The position numbers and the translations under genes are program-made. Source: Streptomyces venezuelae (GTDB lineage: Bacteria; Actinomycetota; Actinomycetes; Streptomycetales; Streptomycetaceae). Taken from it: DNA of 64,000 nt. This document shows, piece by piece, positions 43,431 to 50,440 of this stretch. The stretch is from positions 6,200,001-6,264,000 of the forward strand of contig NZ_CP029191.1 of the NCBI RefSeq assembly GCF_008642335.1, given 5' to 3'. Positions within the stretch are counted from its first letter, which is position 1. Every line of letters starts with the position of its first letter. Below the pieces are notes generated by a model. That model saw only the letters and a program-made list of their open reading frames with translations, had not been told where the DNA came from and searched no databases.

Positions 43431-46400
43431 CTAGCGGCCGTGGTCGCGGAGTCGGCCCACCCGCTCGCGGTCACTGCGCAACTCCGCGCGGAGCAGCCGC
43501 GACAGCGGGGCGAGGAGCCGCCGTGCGAGGTCGTCGAGGTCGGCCGGGGCGGCGGCCTCGGGGGCGAGCCCGGGTTCGGAGCCGGGCTCGGCGTGCTCCG
43601 CCCGGGCCGGGGCGGGCGCTTTGGTCTCCGCGGGGGCGGGCCGGGGTGCCGGGGCCGGAGCCGGGGCGGGCTGCACCGGGATGGATACCGGTGGCTGCGC
43701 CTGGGGCTGTGGCTCGGGCCGCGGGGGCGCGGCGCGTCGTTGGACGGCGGGCGCGGTACGGACGAGGGGCGGGGTGGGGCTCGGCGTGTGCCGGGGCGCG
43801 GGAGCACCGGGCTTCGCGAGGGGTACGACGACGGGCGCGACGCCGCCGTTGCCGGGCGCGTGCGTGTGCGTGTGCGTTGTGGCGTGCGGCGCCGGGGTCG
43901 TCGACTTCTGCAGGGGTACGGGGGTGGGGGCGGTCGCCGCTTGTGCGGGGGCGGGCGACGTGCTCGCGGTGTGCGGCGTCAGGCCCCGGGCGGGGATGAG
44001 GGGGTACTGCTCCGCGGCGGGCCGGTAACTGCCGGGGGCGACGCGGCGGTTGATGGGGACGACGGGGAGCGGGTGGGGTGACGGCTGCTGGTGTTGCTTC
44101 GGGGCCGGCGCGGGTGCGGGCGCGGATTCGTTGGCGGTCGCGGGGGCGGGTGCGCCGGGGTGGGGGTGGTTTTGGGGCGCCGGGGCGGCGGAGGGTGCGG
44201 GTGTGGGTGCGGGTGCCACGGCGGCCGATCGCTGGACGGGTGGCACGGGTGCGCCTATGGCGGTGCGGCGCGGGCGGTTCTGATCCCCGGCTGTGGGGGC
44301 GACCCGGTTCGGGTGGTCTTGGGGTGCCGGTGCCGGTACCGGGGCGGGTACCGCGTTCGCTGAACGCTGGACTGGGGGCACGGGGGCGCCGATCGCGGTG
44401 CGGCGGGGGCGCGTTTGGCCACTGGCCGTGGGGGTGGGGCCGTCGGTCTTCGGCTGAGGCGTAGGAGCGGTGGGCGGCACGGAGCTCGCCGACCGCTGCA
44501 CGGGGGGTACGGGTGCGCCGATCGCGGTGCGGCGCGGACGGGTCTGGCTGCTCGCCGTGGGCGCTGCGGGTGCGGATGCGGGTGCGGGTCCGGCGTTCGT
44601 CGGCTGGGAGGTGGGGCGGGTGCCCTTTTGGACGGGTGCCGTGGGCGTGGTTGCCGCGCTGGTCGCCCCCTGGACGGGGGGCGTTGGGCCCTGGGCTGGG
44701 GTGGCGTTGGGGTTCGCCGTCCTCGGGGCAGGGGGGATCGGCCCGTCGACCGGAGTGCGGCTGCCCACCGTGGGGGCGGTCGTGGGCTCGGGCGCGGGGC
44801 GGTTGGCCGCCGTCCGCTGGACGGGGGCCTCGCGCGGGGCGCTCTGAGGTGCGGGCGCGGCGGCCGTCGACTCGTGCGGGGCACTCTTCGGCGCCGGGGC
44901 GCCCGCTGCGGGACTGCTGTTCGCCGCCCGCTGAACGGGAGCCTCGTGCGGGCGGCTCTTCGGTGCGGGGCTGCTCGTCGTGGGCGTGGATGTGGACGTG
45001 GGCGTAGGTGTGGGGGCGGACTGTGGCGCGGGGCTGTTGGTCGTCGCCTGCTGGGCCGGGGTCCGGTGCGGGGTGTTCTGCGGTGCGGACGCGCGGGGCG
45101 TGCTTGTCGTGGGCGCGGGTGCGGGGCCGTTGGTTGTCGCCTGCTGGGCCGGGGTCCGGTGCGGGGTGTTCTGCGGCGCGGACGCGTGCGGCGTGCTTGT
45201 CGTGGGCGCGGGTGCGGGGCCGTTGGTCGTCGCCTGCTCGGCCGGGGACCGGTGTGCGGCGTTGTGCGGTGCCGACGGGCGGGGCGTGCTTGTCGTGGGT
45301 TCGGGTGCGGGACCGTTGGATGCCGACCGCTGCACGGGCGCCCGGTGCGTGGTGTTCTGCGGTGTCGACGCGTGCGGCGTGCGCGTCGTGGAGGTGGTGG
45401 TGGGCTTGGGCGCGGGCCCGTTGGATGCCGACCGCTGCACGGGGGCCTCGTGCGGGTTGCTCTGTGGTGCTGATGCGCGGGGAGTGCTTGTCGCGGGTGC
45501 GGGTGCGGGGCCGCTGGTCGTCGCCTGTTGGGCGGGGGCCCGGTGCGGGGTGCTCTGTGGTGCGGACGCGCGGGGCGTGCTTGTCGTGGGTTCGGGTGCG
45601 GGGCCGCTGGTCGTCGCCTGTTGGGCGGGGGCCCGGTGCGGGGTGTTCTGTGGTGCGGACGCGCGGGGCGTGCTTGTCGTGGGTTCGGGTGCGGGCTCGT
45701 TGGATGCCGACCGCTGGACGGGCGCCCGGTGCGTGGTGTTCTGCGGTGTCGACGTGCGGGGCGTGCTCGTCGTAGGCGCGGGCCCGTTGGATGCCGACCG
45801 CTGCACGGGCGCCCCGTGCGGGTTGCTCTGTGGTGTCGACGCGTGCGGCGTGCTTGTCGTGGGCGCGGGTGCGGGAACGGTGGTCGCCGACCGCTGCACG
45901 GGGGCCTGACGCGGGGTGTTCCGCGGTGCGGGTACGGCCGCACCCGCCTCGTGCGGGTGGTTCTTCGGTGCCGGTGCCGGTGCCGGACTGTTCGGGTTGG
46001 CCGCGGCGTCGGTCGCCGTCCGCTGGGCGGGGGCCTCGCGCGGGGTGCTCCGCGGCGCGGGCGCGTCCGGTGCGGTGTCCTGCGCACGGCTCTTCGGCGC
46101 CGGGGCGCTCGCCGATACGGGGCCCGTGGACGCCGTCCGCTGGACGGGGGGCTGGGGCGGGGTGTTCGTCGGTGCCGGGCCGCTCGCCGCGGGCGCCGGC
46201 TTCGGGGCCGGGGCGGTGGGAGGCTCGGGCGTGGCGCTCTGCGGCGCGGGCGTGCCGGTCGGCGTACCGGCACCGGGCTGCGCGCGCTGGACCCGGCGTA
46301 TGCGGGGCCGTCGCTGTACGGGCTCAACGGGGGAATTCGCCCGTACAGCGACGGGGTCCGTGGCCGCGGAAGCGGCCGGGGACCCCGGGCCGGTAGGGGG

Positions 46401-47147
46401 TACCGGCCCGGGGACGTCGGTGGGCGGAGCGTCGGATGCGACGCCTCGCGCGGCAGGGCTCGGCGCCGGACCTGCCGCGCCGACAGGGAACAGCCGGCGC
46501 TGCGGCACCACGCCGGGCGCCGCCGACACGAGCGGCGAACGCCGGGTCGTACGCGAAGGCCGCGCCACGGCAGGGCCGCTCGCCGGAGCGGGCACCGACC
46601 GCGCGGCGGCGGACCGCTGCACCGGCGCCGCGGCGGACGGGGACGGAGCGCCGACGCCGCCCGCCTCGGGAGACGCGGCCTGCTCCTCCGTACCGGTCTC
46701 GCCCATCCCTCGTACCGGCAGATGGAGCGAGGGCAGGTCGAGGTCGCCCGGCCGGCCCGCCACCGGCGTCAGGACGTCGTGCAGCACGCCTCCGGGCGCG
46801 GAGGCACGTACCGCATGCCCCAACTCCCCGCCGAAGGACGGGTTCTGGTGTGTGGCGAGCATCGCGCCGAAGCCCTGTTCGGCGACCGTCCGCGGCGCCG
46901 CGAGCACACGCTGGACCGGCGGCAGGGCGGCCCACCCGCCACCGCCACCGCCGCTGACGACGCCGGCACCGGATCCGACACCCAGGCCGGAGCCGGAGCC
47001 GGATCCGGACTCAGCAGAGGCAACCTCCGGAGCCGCCGGAACAGCCGCACCCGGCACCTCCGCACCGGAAACTTCCGCACCCGGCACCTCCGTACCCGGC
47101 GCCCCCGCCTCGCCCCGCGACCCCCGCCGCCACTTGAACAAGCCCAT
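43431..47147 (-). CDS. Giant Pro/Ala-rich VQR-repeat CIS protein, unknown role
   Basis: 1238 residues. The first 140 residues are semi-conserved (VLAAPRTVAEQGFGAMLATHQNPSFGGELGHAVRA); the last 35 (DLARRLLAPLSRLLRAELRSDRERVGRLRDHGR) are helical and charged. The rest is a disordered Pro/Ala/Thr/Ser chain carrying about 16 VQR/VQK boxes in the context PVQRSA and a roughly 31-residue repeat (TTSTPRASAPQNTPHRAP, then AQQATTSGPAP) copied about ten times. It sits between the 55-aa protein and the initiator tube gene. Position is where a tape measure or lumen protein could be, but composition is unlike coiled-coil tape measures; it could also be an effector carrier. ATG 47147 with GAGGTAAGTG upstream; GTG 47150 is adjacent. 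Confidence 0.75.
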   Translation of the reverse strand: MGLFKWRRGSRGEAGAPGTEVPGAEVSGAEVPGAAVPAAPEVASAESGSGSGSGLGVGSGAGVVSGGGGGGWAALPPVQRVLAAPRTVAEQGFGAMLATHQNPSFGGELGHAVRASAPGGVLHDVLTPVAGRPGDLDLPSLHLPVRGMGETGTEEQAASPEAGGVGAPSPSAAAPVQRSAAARSVPAPASGPAVARPSRTTRRSPLVSAAPGVVPQRRLFPVGAAGPAPSPAARGVASDAPPTDVPGPVPPTGPGSPAASAATDPVAVRANSPVEPVQRRPRIRRVQRAQPGAGTPTGTPAPQSATPEPPTAPAPKPAPAASGPAPTNTPPQPPVQRTASTGPVSASAPAPKSRAQDTAPDAPAPRSTPREAPAQRTATDAAANPNSPAPAPAPKNHPHEAGAAVPAPRNTPRQAPVQRSATTVPAPAPTTSTPHASTPQSNPHGAPVQRSASNGPAPTTSTPRTSTPQNTTHRAPVQRSASNEPAPEPTTSTPRASAPQNTPHRAPAQQATTSGPAPEPTTSTPRASAPQSTPHRAPAQQATTSGPAPAPATSTPRASAPQSNPHEAPVQRSASNGPAPKPTTTSTTRTPHASTPQNTTHRAPVQRSASNGPAPEPTTSTPRPSAPHNAAHRSPAEQATTNGPAPAPTTSTPHASAPQNTPHRTPAQQATTNGPAPAPTTSTPRASAPQNTPHRTPAQQATTNSPAPQSAPTPTPTSTSTPTTSSPAPKSRPHEAPVQRAANSSPAAGAPAPKSAPHESTAAAPAPQSAPREAPVQRTAANRPAPEPTTAPTVGSRTPVDGPIPPAPRTANPNATPAQGPTPPVQGATSAATTPTAPVQKGTRPTSQPTNAGPAPASAPAAPTASSQTRPRRTAIGAPVPPVQRSASSVPPTAPTPQPKTDGPTPTASGQTRPRRTAIGAPVPPVQRSANAVPAPVPAPAPQDHPNRVAPTAGDQNRPRRTAIGAPVPPVQRSAAVAPAPTPAPSAAPAPQNHPHPGAPAPATANESAPAPAPAPKQHQQPSPHPLPVVPINRRVAPGSYRPAAEQYPLIPARGLTPHTASTSPAPAQAATAPTPVPLQKSTTPAPHATTHTHTHAPGNGGVAPVVVPLAKPGAPAPRHTPSPTPPLVRTAPAVQRRAAPPRPEPQPQAQPPVSIPVQPAPAPAPAPRPAPAETKAPAPARAEHAEPGSEPGLAPEAAAPADLDDLARRLLAPLSRLLRAELRSDRERVGRLRDHGR
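45030..45910 (-). repeat. 93-bp coding tandem repeats in the VQR protein
   Basis: Units beginning near 45047 and 45140 repeat with exact 93-base period (31 codons), continuing as about ten diverged copies. Two to three neighbouring copies are near-identical, suggesting recent unequal exchange. Frame is kept throughout. Confidence 0.85.
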
Positions 47148-47160
47148 CACTTACCTCGAC

Positions 47161-47328
47161 TCACCGACCGGTCGCCCTAGCCTCCGCCTGCTCCACCAAC
47201 GTGGCGGTCCGCCCCACGTACGCGCGCCGGTCCGCGTGTTCGAGGTCGAGGATGTCGTCCATGCCCCAGTGGAAGTGGTAGGCGAGGTACGCGACTTCCT
47301 CCTCGATGCGGTCGGCCGCGTACGTCAC
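47161..47328 (-). CDS. 55-aa CIS-associated protein (DUF6760-like)
   Basis: GTG 47328 overlaps the upstream TGA (GTGA), and translation gives MTYAADRIEEEVAYLAYHFH then WGMDDILDLEHADRRAYVGR and TATLVEQAEARATGR. The WGMDDILDL helix matches small proteins I know from eCIS loci as DUF6760. It is short enough to be missed by gene finders. Its tight coupling to the tail-assembly protein suggests a chaperone or adaptor for tube/sheath assembly. Confidence 0.8.
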   Translation of the reverse strand: MTYAADRIEEEVAYLAYHFHWGMDDILDLEHADRRAYVGRTATLVEQAEARATGR

Positions 47329-47771
47329 GATTCCCCCAGGCGGCTCCCGGCCAGCTCCACCTCGAAGGACTCCGAGCAGTGCGGGCAGGCCACCGCCGCG
47401 CGGGTGTGGCCCTCCGCGTTGATCTGCCGGTAGAAGTCCTGGAGGAAGGCCAGGTCGGAGGCGAACATGTTCTCCACCGTGCCGTCGTGGACGGAGCCGA
47501 GCGTGCCGAGCCGGGTGATGACCCGGCCCAGCAGCACGACGGACAGGTAGGCGGGGTTCTCGCGCACCCGTACGTCCCGCAGCGGCACCAGTTCGTCACG
47601 TGCCGTCGCGAGCCGCATCGCGCCGTTGCGGTGCACGGTGCCGGACTCGTCCACGAAGCCGCGCGGCAATTCGAACTCGAATTCCGTGCGCAGCGGTTCG
47701 CGGACGCCCGTCACCGCGCCGGGCACCGTGCCCGCCCCCGCAGCCGCCCCCGCCGGACCCTCGCGCCGCAT
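47325..47771 (-). CDS. CIS tail-assembly protein with C-terminal zinc-knuckle half
   Basis: 148 residues. FEFELPRGFVDESGTVHRNGAMRLATARDELVPLRDVRVRENPAYLSVVLLGRVITRLGTLGSVHDGTVENMFASDLAFLQDFYRQIN resembles Mu/P2-type tail assembly proteins found between tube and tape genes of eCIS loci. It ends with CPHCSESFEVEL, a single CxxC pair that may bind zinc with a partner. ATG 47771 overlaps the tube stop (TAATG) and its TGA overlaps the 55-aa gene. Confidence 0.82.
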   Translation of the reverse strand: MRREGPAGAAAGAGTVPGAVTGVREPLRTEFEFELPRGFVDESGTVHRNGAMRLATARDELVPLRDVRVRENPAYLSVVLLGRVITRLGTLGSVHDGTVENMFASDLAFLQDFYRQINAEGHTRAAVACPHCSESFEVELAGSRLGES

Positions 47772-48214
47772 TATTCGATGACCAGCTCTTCGAAGACGAT
47801 GGTGACCTGCTCGGTCAGCGCGGCGGCGTCGCCCGCCTTGACCCCGCTGGTCTCCACCTTGCTGCACCAGGCGTTGCGCAGGTTGTAACGCTTCACCGGG
47901 TTGTTCTGGTAGTCCATCATCATGATCGTCGCGTTCTTGCGCGCCGAGCCCATGTCGCCCGCGATGGACTTGTTGATCCACTCGCTGAAGACGGGGCTCT
48001 GCGTCATGCCGCGGGTGACCGTGCACTCGCCGGCCTTCTTCACGCCGGGCATCTTCTTGACGACGGGCTTGCCGTCGGCCGACACCTGCTGGTACTCGAT
48101 GACGTCCTGCTCCATGGACAGGCCGCTGACCTCCTGGAGGTACTCGACCATGACGCCGTCGATCTGGAGGCCGAAATTGTGTGTGGTGAGGGCGTCACCG
48201 GGCTGCAGAGACAA
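47771..48214 (-). CDS. cis1: CIS inner tube protein (gp19/Hcp-like, Cis1)
   Basis: 147 residues. GDALTTHNFGLQIDGVMVEYLQEVSGLSMEQDVIEYQQVSADGKPVVKKMPGVKKAGECTVTRGMTQSPVFSEWINKS is a canonical gp19 tube subunit; stacked hexamers form the rigid inner tube. Start is TTG 48214 (TTGTCTCTGCAG), with AGGAG about ten bases upstream. It directly follows the sheath gene, 63 bases apart. Confidence 0.94.
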   Translation of the reverse strand: MSLQPGDALTTHNFGLQIDGVMVEYLQEVSGLSMEQDVIEYQQVSADGKPVVKKMPGVKKAGECTVTRGMTQSPVFSEWINKSIAGDMGSARKNATIMMMDYQNNPVKRYNLRNAWCSKVETSGVKAGDAAALTEQVTIVFEELVIE

Positions 48215-48277
48215 GGGGTTTCACTCCTGTTGTGCCTGTTGTGATGGTTCTCGGGGGACGTGCGGCGAGTATGTGGA

Positions 48278-49876
48278 CTACTCCTCCAGTTCGCCGCCCC
48301 CGCCGGAGAACTGGGCGAGCCGGAACACCACGAACTCGGCGGGCTTGACCGGCGCGATGCCGATCTCGCAGACGACCCGGCCGAGGTCCACCGACTCCGG
48401 AGGGTTGGTCTCCTCGTCGCACTTCACGTAGAAGGCGTCCTCGGGGCGCGCGCCGAACAGGGCACCGGAGCGCCACTCGTTGACCAGGAACGCCGAGACG
48501 TTGCGACGGATGCGCGCCCACAGGGCGTGGTCGTTCGGCTCGAACACCACCCACTGGGTGCCGATGAGGATCGACTCTTCGAGGTAGTTGAAGTAGCGGC
48601 GCACGTTCAGGTAGCGCCAGGCCGGGTCGGACGCCATCGTGCGCGCGCCCCACACGCGGATGCCGCGGCCCGGGAAGGCGCGGATGCAGTTCACGCCGAT
48701 CGGGTTGAGCAGGTCCTGCTCGCCGCGGGTGATCTGCAGGTCCAGGTCGACCGCGCCGCGCACGATCTCGTTGGCCGGCGCCTTGTGCACACCGCGCTCG
48801 GCGTCGTTGCGCGCCCAGATGCCCGCCATGTGGCCGGACGGCGGCACGACCACCGACTGACCGGAGGCCGGGTCGAAGGACTTGATCCAGGGGTAGTAGA
48901 GGGCGGCGTAACGGGAGTCGTAGCCGGCCAGCTCCTGGCGCCACTGCCGGACCTGGCGGGCGTTCAGCGACGGCGGCGGGTCGATGATGGCCATCCGGTC
49001 GCCCATGAGCTCGCAGTGCGAGATGAGGCCGAGCTGGACCGCCTTGACCTGCTCCTCGTCGATGATGCCCTGCTGGTACGCGGCCATCAGGTCGGGCACC
49101 GCGACCATGTTGATCTCGTCGAGGGCCTCCAGGCCGCCGAAGCCGGTGCGGTCCGAGGAGTCGCCGATGAACTGGGCGGTCTCGACGCGCGACACATGGC
49201 CGTTCGAGTCGGGCACGGCGGGGGTGGCGGGAGCCGGGGGCGCCAGGGTCACGGTCTGCGCGTCGGGCTTGGCCAGCTGGCCGCCCGCCGTGGAGGCCTC
49301 TTCCAGGGCGATCGTCTTGGAGCGCTGCCTGACCTGCGTGACCACGTAGTTGCGGGCGGTCTTCTTCGCGCTGACGTCGAAGTTCTCGACGACCTTGTCG
49401 CCGTCCTTGACGATCAGCTTGAAGCGGTCGGCGGCGCCCTCGCCCTCGCCGTCCTGCACCTCGACGGTCAGCGCGCCGCCGTCCGTGGTGCCCGCGGTGA
49501 TCGCCGACACGGTGAACGCGCCGAGCGCCACGGGCTCGCCCGCGGTGAGCTCCTTGGGGGCCTGCGCCCGCGTCTGCTGGGCGGGGGCCTGCTGCCGCGT
49601 CTCGGCCGCGTCGGTGCCGCCGACGCGCACGATGTACGCCGCGCTGCCGCCGTTGTTGAAGAACCCGTACACCGAGTGCGCCAGGTAGTACCCGTCCGTG
49701 AACTCGCCGAACGCGGCCACGTACTGCGACCAGTTGGTCACCAGCGTCGGCTCGTTGAGCGGTCCCCGCGGCGCGAGGCCGACGAAGGCCGCGACGGAGG
49801 TGCCGACGCCTTCGATGGGCCGCGAACCGCTGGCGACTTCCTCGATGTAGACGCCGGGGGACAGGTAGTTGGGCAT
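48278..49876 (-). CDS. cis2: CIS contractile sheath protein (Cis2)
   Basis: 532 residues. PNYLSPGVYIEEVASGSRPIEGVGTSVAAFVGLAPRGPLNEPTLVTNWSQYVAAFGEF is the sheath N-terminal strand and first domain; the conserved C-terminal domain includes NPIGVNCIRAFPGRGIRVWGARTM, YFNYLEESILIGTQWVVFEPND and PVKPAEFVVFRLAQFSGG. A variable outer domain occupies about residues 85-230. First gene of the minus-strand structural operon. ATG 49876 with GGAG nine bases upstream; TTG 49891 is an alternative. Confidence 0.95.
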   Translation of the reverse strand: MPNYLSPGVYIEEVASGSRPIEGVGTSVAAFVGLAPRGPLNEPTLVTNWSQYVAAFGEFTDGYYLAHSVYGFFNNGGSAAYIVRVGGTDAAETRQQAPAQQTRAQAPKELTAGEPVALGAFTVSAITAGTTDGGALTVEVQDGEGEGAADRFKLIVKDGDKVVENFDVSAKKTARNYVVTQVRQRSKTIALEEASTAGGQLAKPDAQTVTLAPPAPATPAVPDSNGHVSRVETAQFIGDSSDRTGFGGLEALDEINMVAVPDLMAAYQQGIIDEEQVKAVQLGLISHCELMGDRMAIIDPPPSLNARQVRQWRQELAGYDSRYAALYYPWIKSFDPASGQSVVVPPSGHMAGIWARNDAERGVHKAPANEIVRGAVDLDLQITRGEQDLLNPIGVNCIRAFPGRGIRVWGARTMASDPAWRYLNVRRYFNYLEESILIGTQWVVFEPNDHALWARIRRNVSAFLVNEWRSGALFGARPEDAFYVKCDEETNPPESVDLGRVVCEIGIAPVKPAEFVVFRLAQFSGGGGELEE

Positions 49877-49962
49877 GCTGCTGTGCTCCAAGGCTCGAGG
49901 GGTGGCGAGGGTGTGGCGGGCGGACCGGCGCTGCGCCGGTGCGGCTGCCGCTCGTTCCCCCT

Positions 49963-49980
49963 GTGTGCCGGCCGTGTGCC
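49963..49980 (-). promoter_or_regulatory. Candidate SARP direct repeat upstream of the sheath operon
   Basis: On the minus strand GGCACAC-N4-GGCACAC, an 11-bp direct repeat about 90-105 bases before the sheath ATG. SARPs bind heptamers with 4-bp spacers placed near the -35 position. No clean -10 follows, so support is architectural only. Confidence 0.4.
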
Positions 49981-50290
49981 GGTCCCCGCTGGTTCGTACC
50001 TTGTCGACGATGTCTCACGCGCGGGCCGGTGCGTAGAGACGGAAGGACGTCAGTGAGGGCAGATGCCGCTGCCCGTTCAGCCGTCGGGCGGACGCCGCCG
50101 ACCTGTGCGTTCGCGGCGGCGGCCGCGCGTGCCGGGTCGGTACGGGGTGCGTTGCCCGTCCGGTCATCGGCCCGGGGGCGGAGGGCAGGCCGGGGGCGGT
50201 GCGACGGGCGGGGTGTGAGCGGCTCGGTGCGGGGCACGGCCGAATGTGAAGGGTCGGTGGCGCATATGCCACGCCCCGGGTGCCCGGCAC

Positions 50291-50308
50291 GTCAACAGCT
50301 GGTCAACA
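50291..50308 (+). promoter_or_regulatory. Candidate SARP direct repeat upstream of the SARP gene
   Basis: GTCAACA-GCTG-GTCAACA: two identical heptamers separated by four bases, exactly the geometry of SARP operators, 133 bases before the SARP start codon. Suggests autoregulation, or on the other strand TGTTGAC repeats carrying a TTGAC core. Confidence 0.55.
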
Positions 50309-50440
50309 TGGTGGCGCAAGTGACCCGCACGAGTCGGCGGACCTCTGGGGCTGACGTAACGTTTGGTGCGTACGGCCATCCGTGGCGCGTACGAACGGGC
50401 ACTTCGCGGTGCGTCACAGGGCAAGGGGTGCGGGCTGACA

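Larger units (their letters stand above)
49877..50440. other. 564-bp divergent regulatory region between the sheath and SARP genes
   Basis: I see no gene here. It holds a 17-bp palindrome ACCGGCGC-T-GCGCCGGT (49924-49940) in the sheath leader, two different heptamer direct repeats with 11-bp period (49963-49980 and 50291-50308), and otherwise GC-rich sequence. It must contain the promoters of the sheath operon (minus) and the SARP gene (plus). Confidence 0.6.

Noticed and set aside
40638..44081. 1147-codon open frame on the plus strand
   Set aside because: Antisense to the hub, LysM and tube genes, whose protein motifs are clear.
44980..45909. Repetitive Cys/Gly-rich plus-strand frame
   Set aside because: Mirror image of the VQR repeat; the minus frame has the start overlap, ribosome site and the operon context.
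45030..45910. CRISPR-like array
   Set aside because: Repeats are 93 bp head to tail, in frame, with no unique spacers and no cas genes.
48195..50237. 680-codon minus frame overlapping the sheath gene
   Set aside because: Arg/Gly-rich shadow; the sheath frame has all family motifs.
50015..50290. Small minus-strand gene in the sheath-SARP intergenic region
   Set aside because: Poor codon pattern, no ribosome site, no motif.
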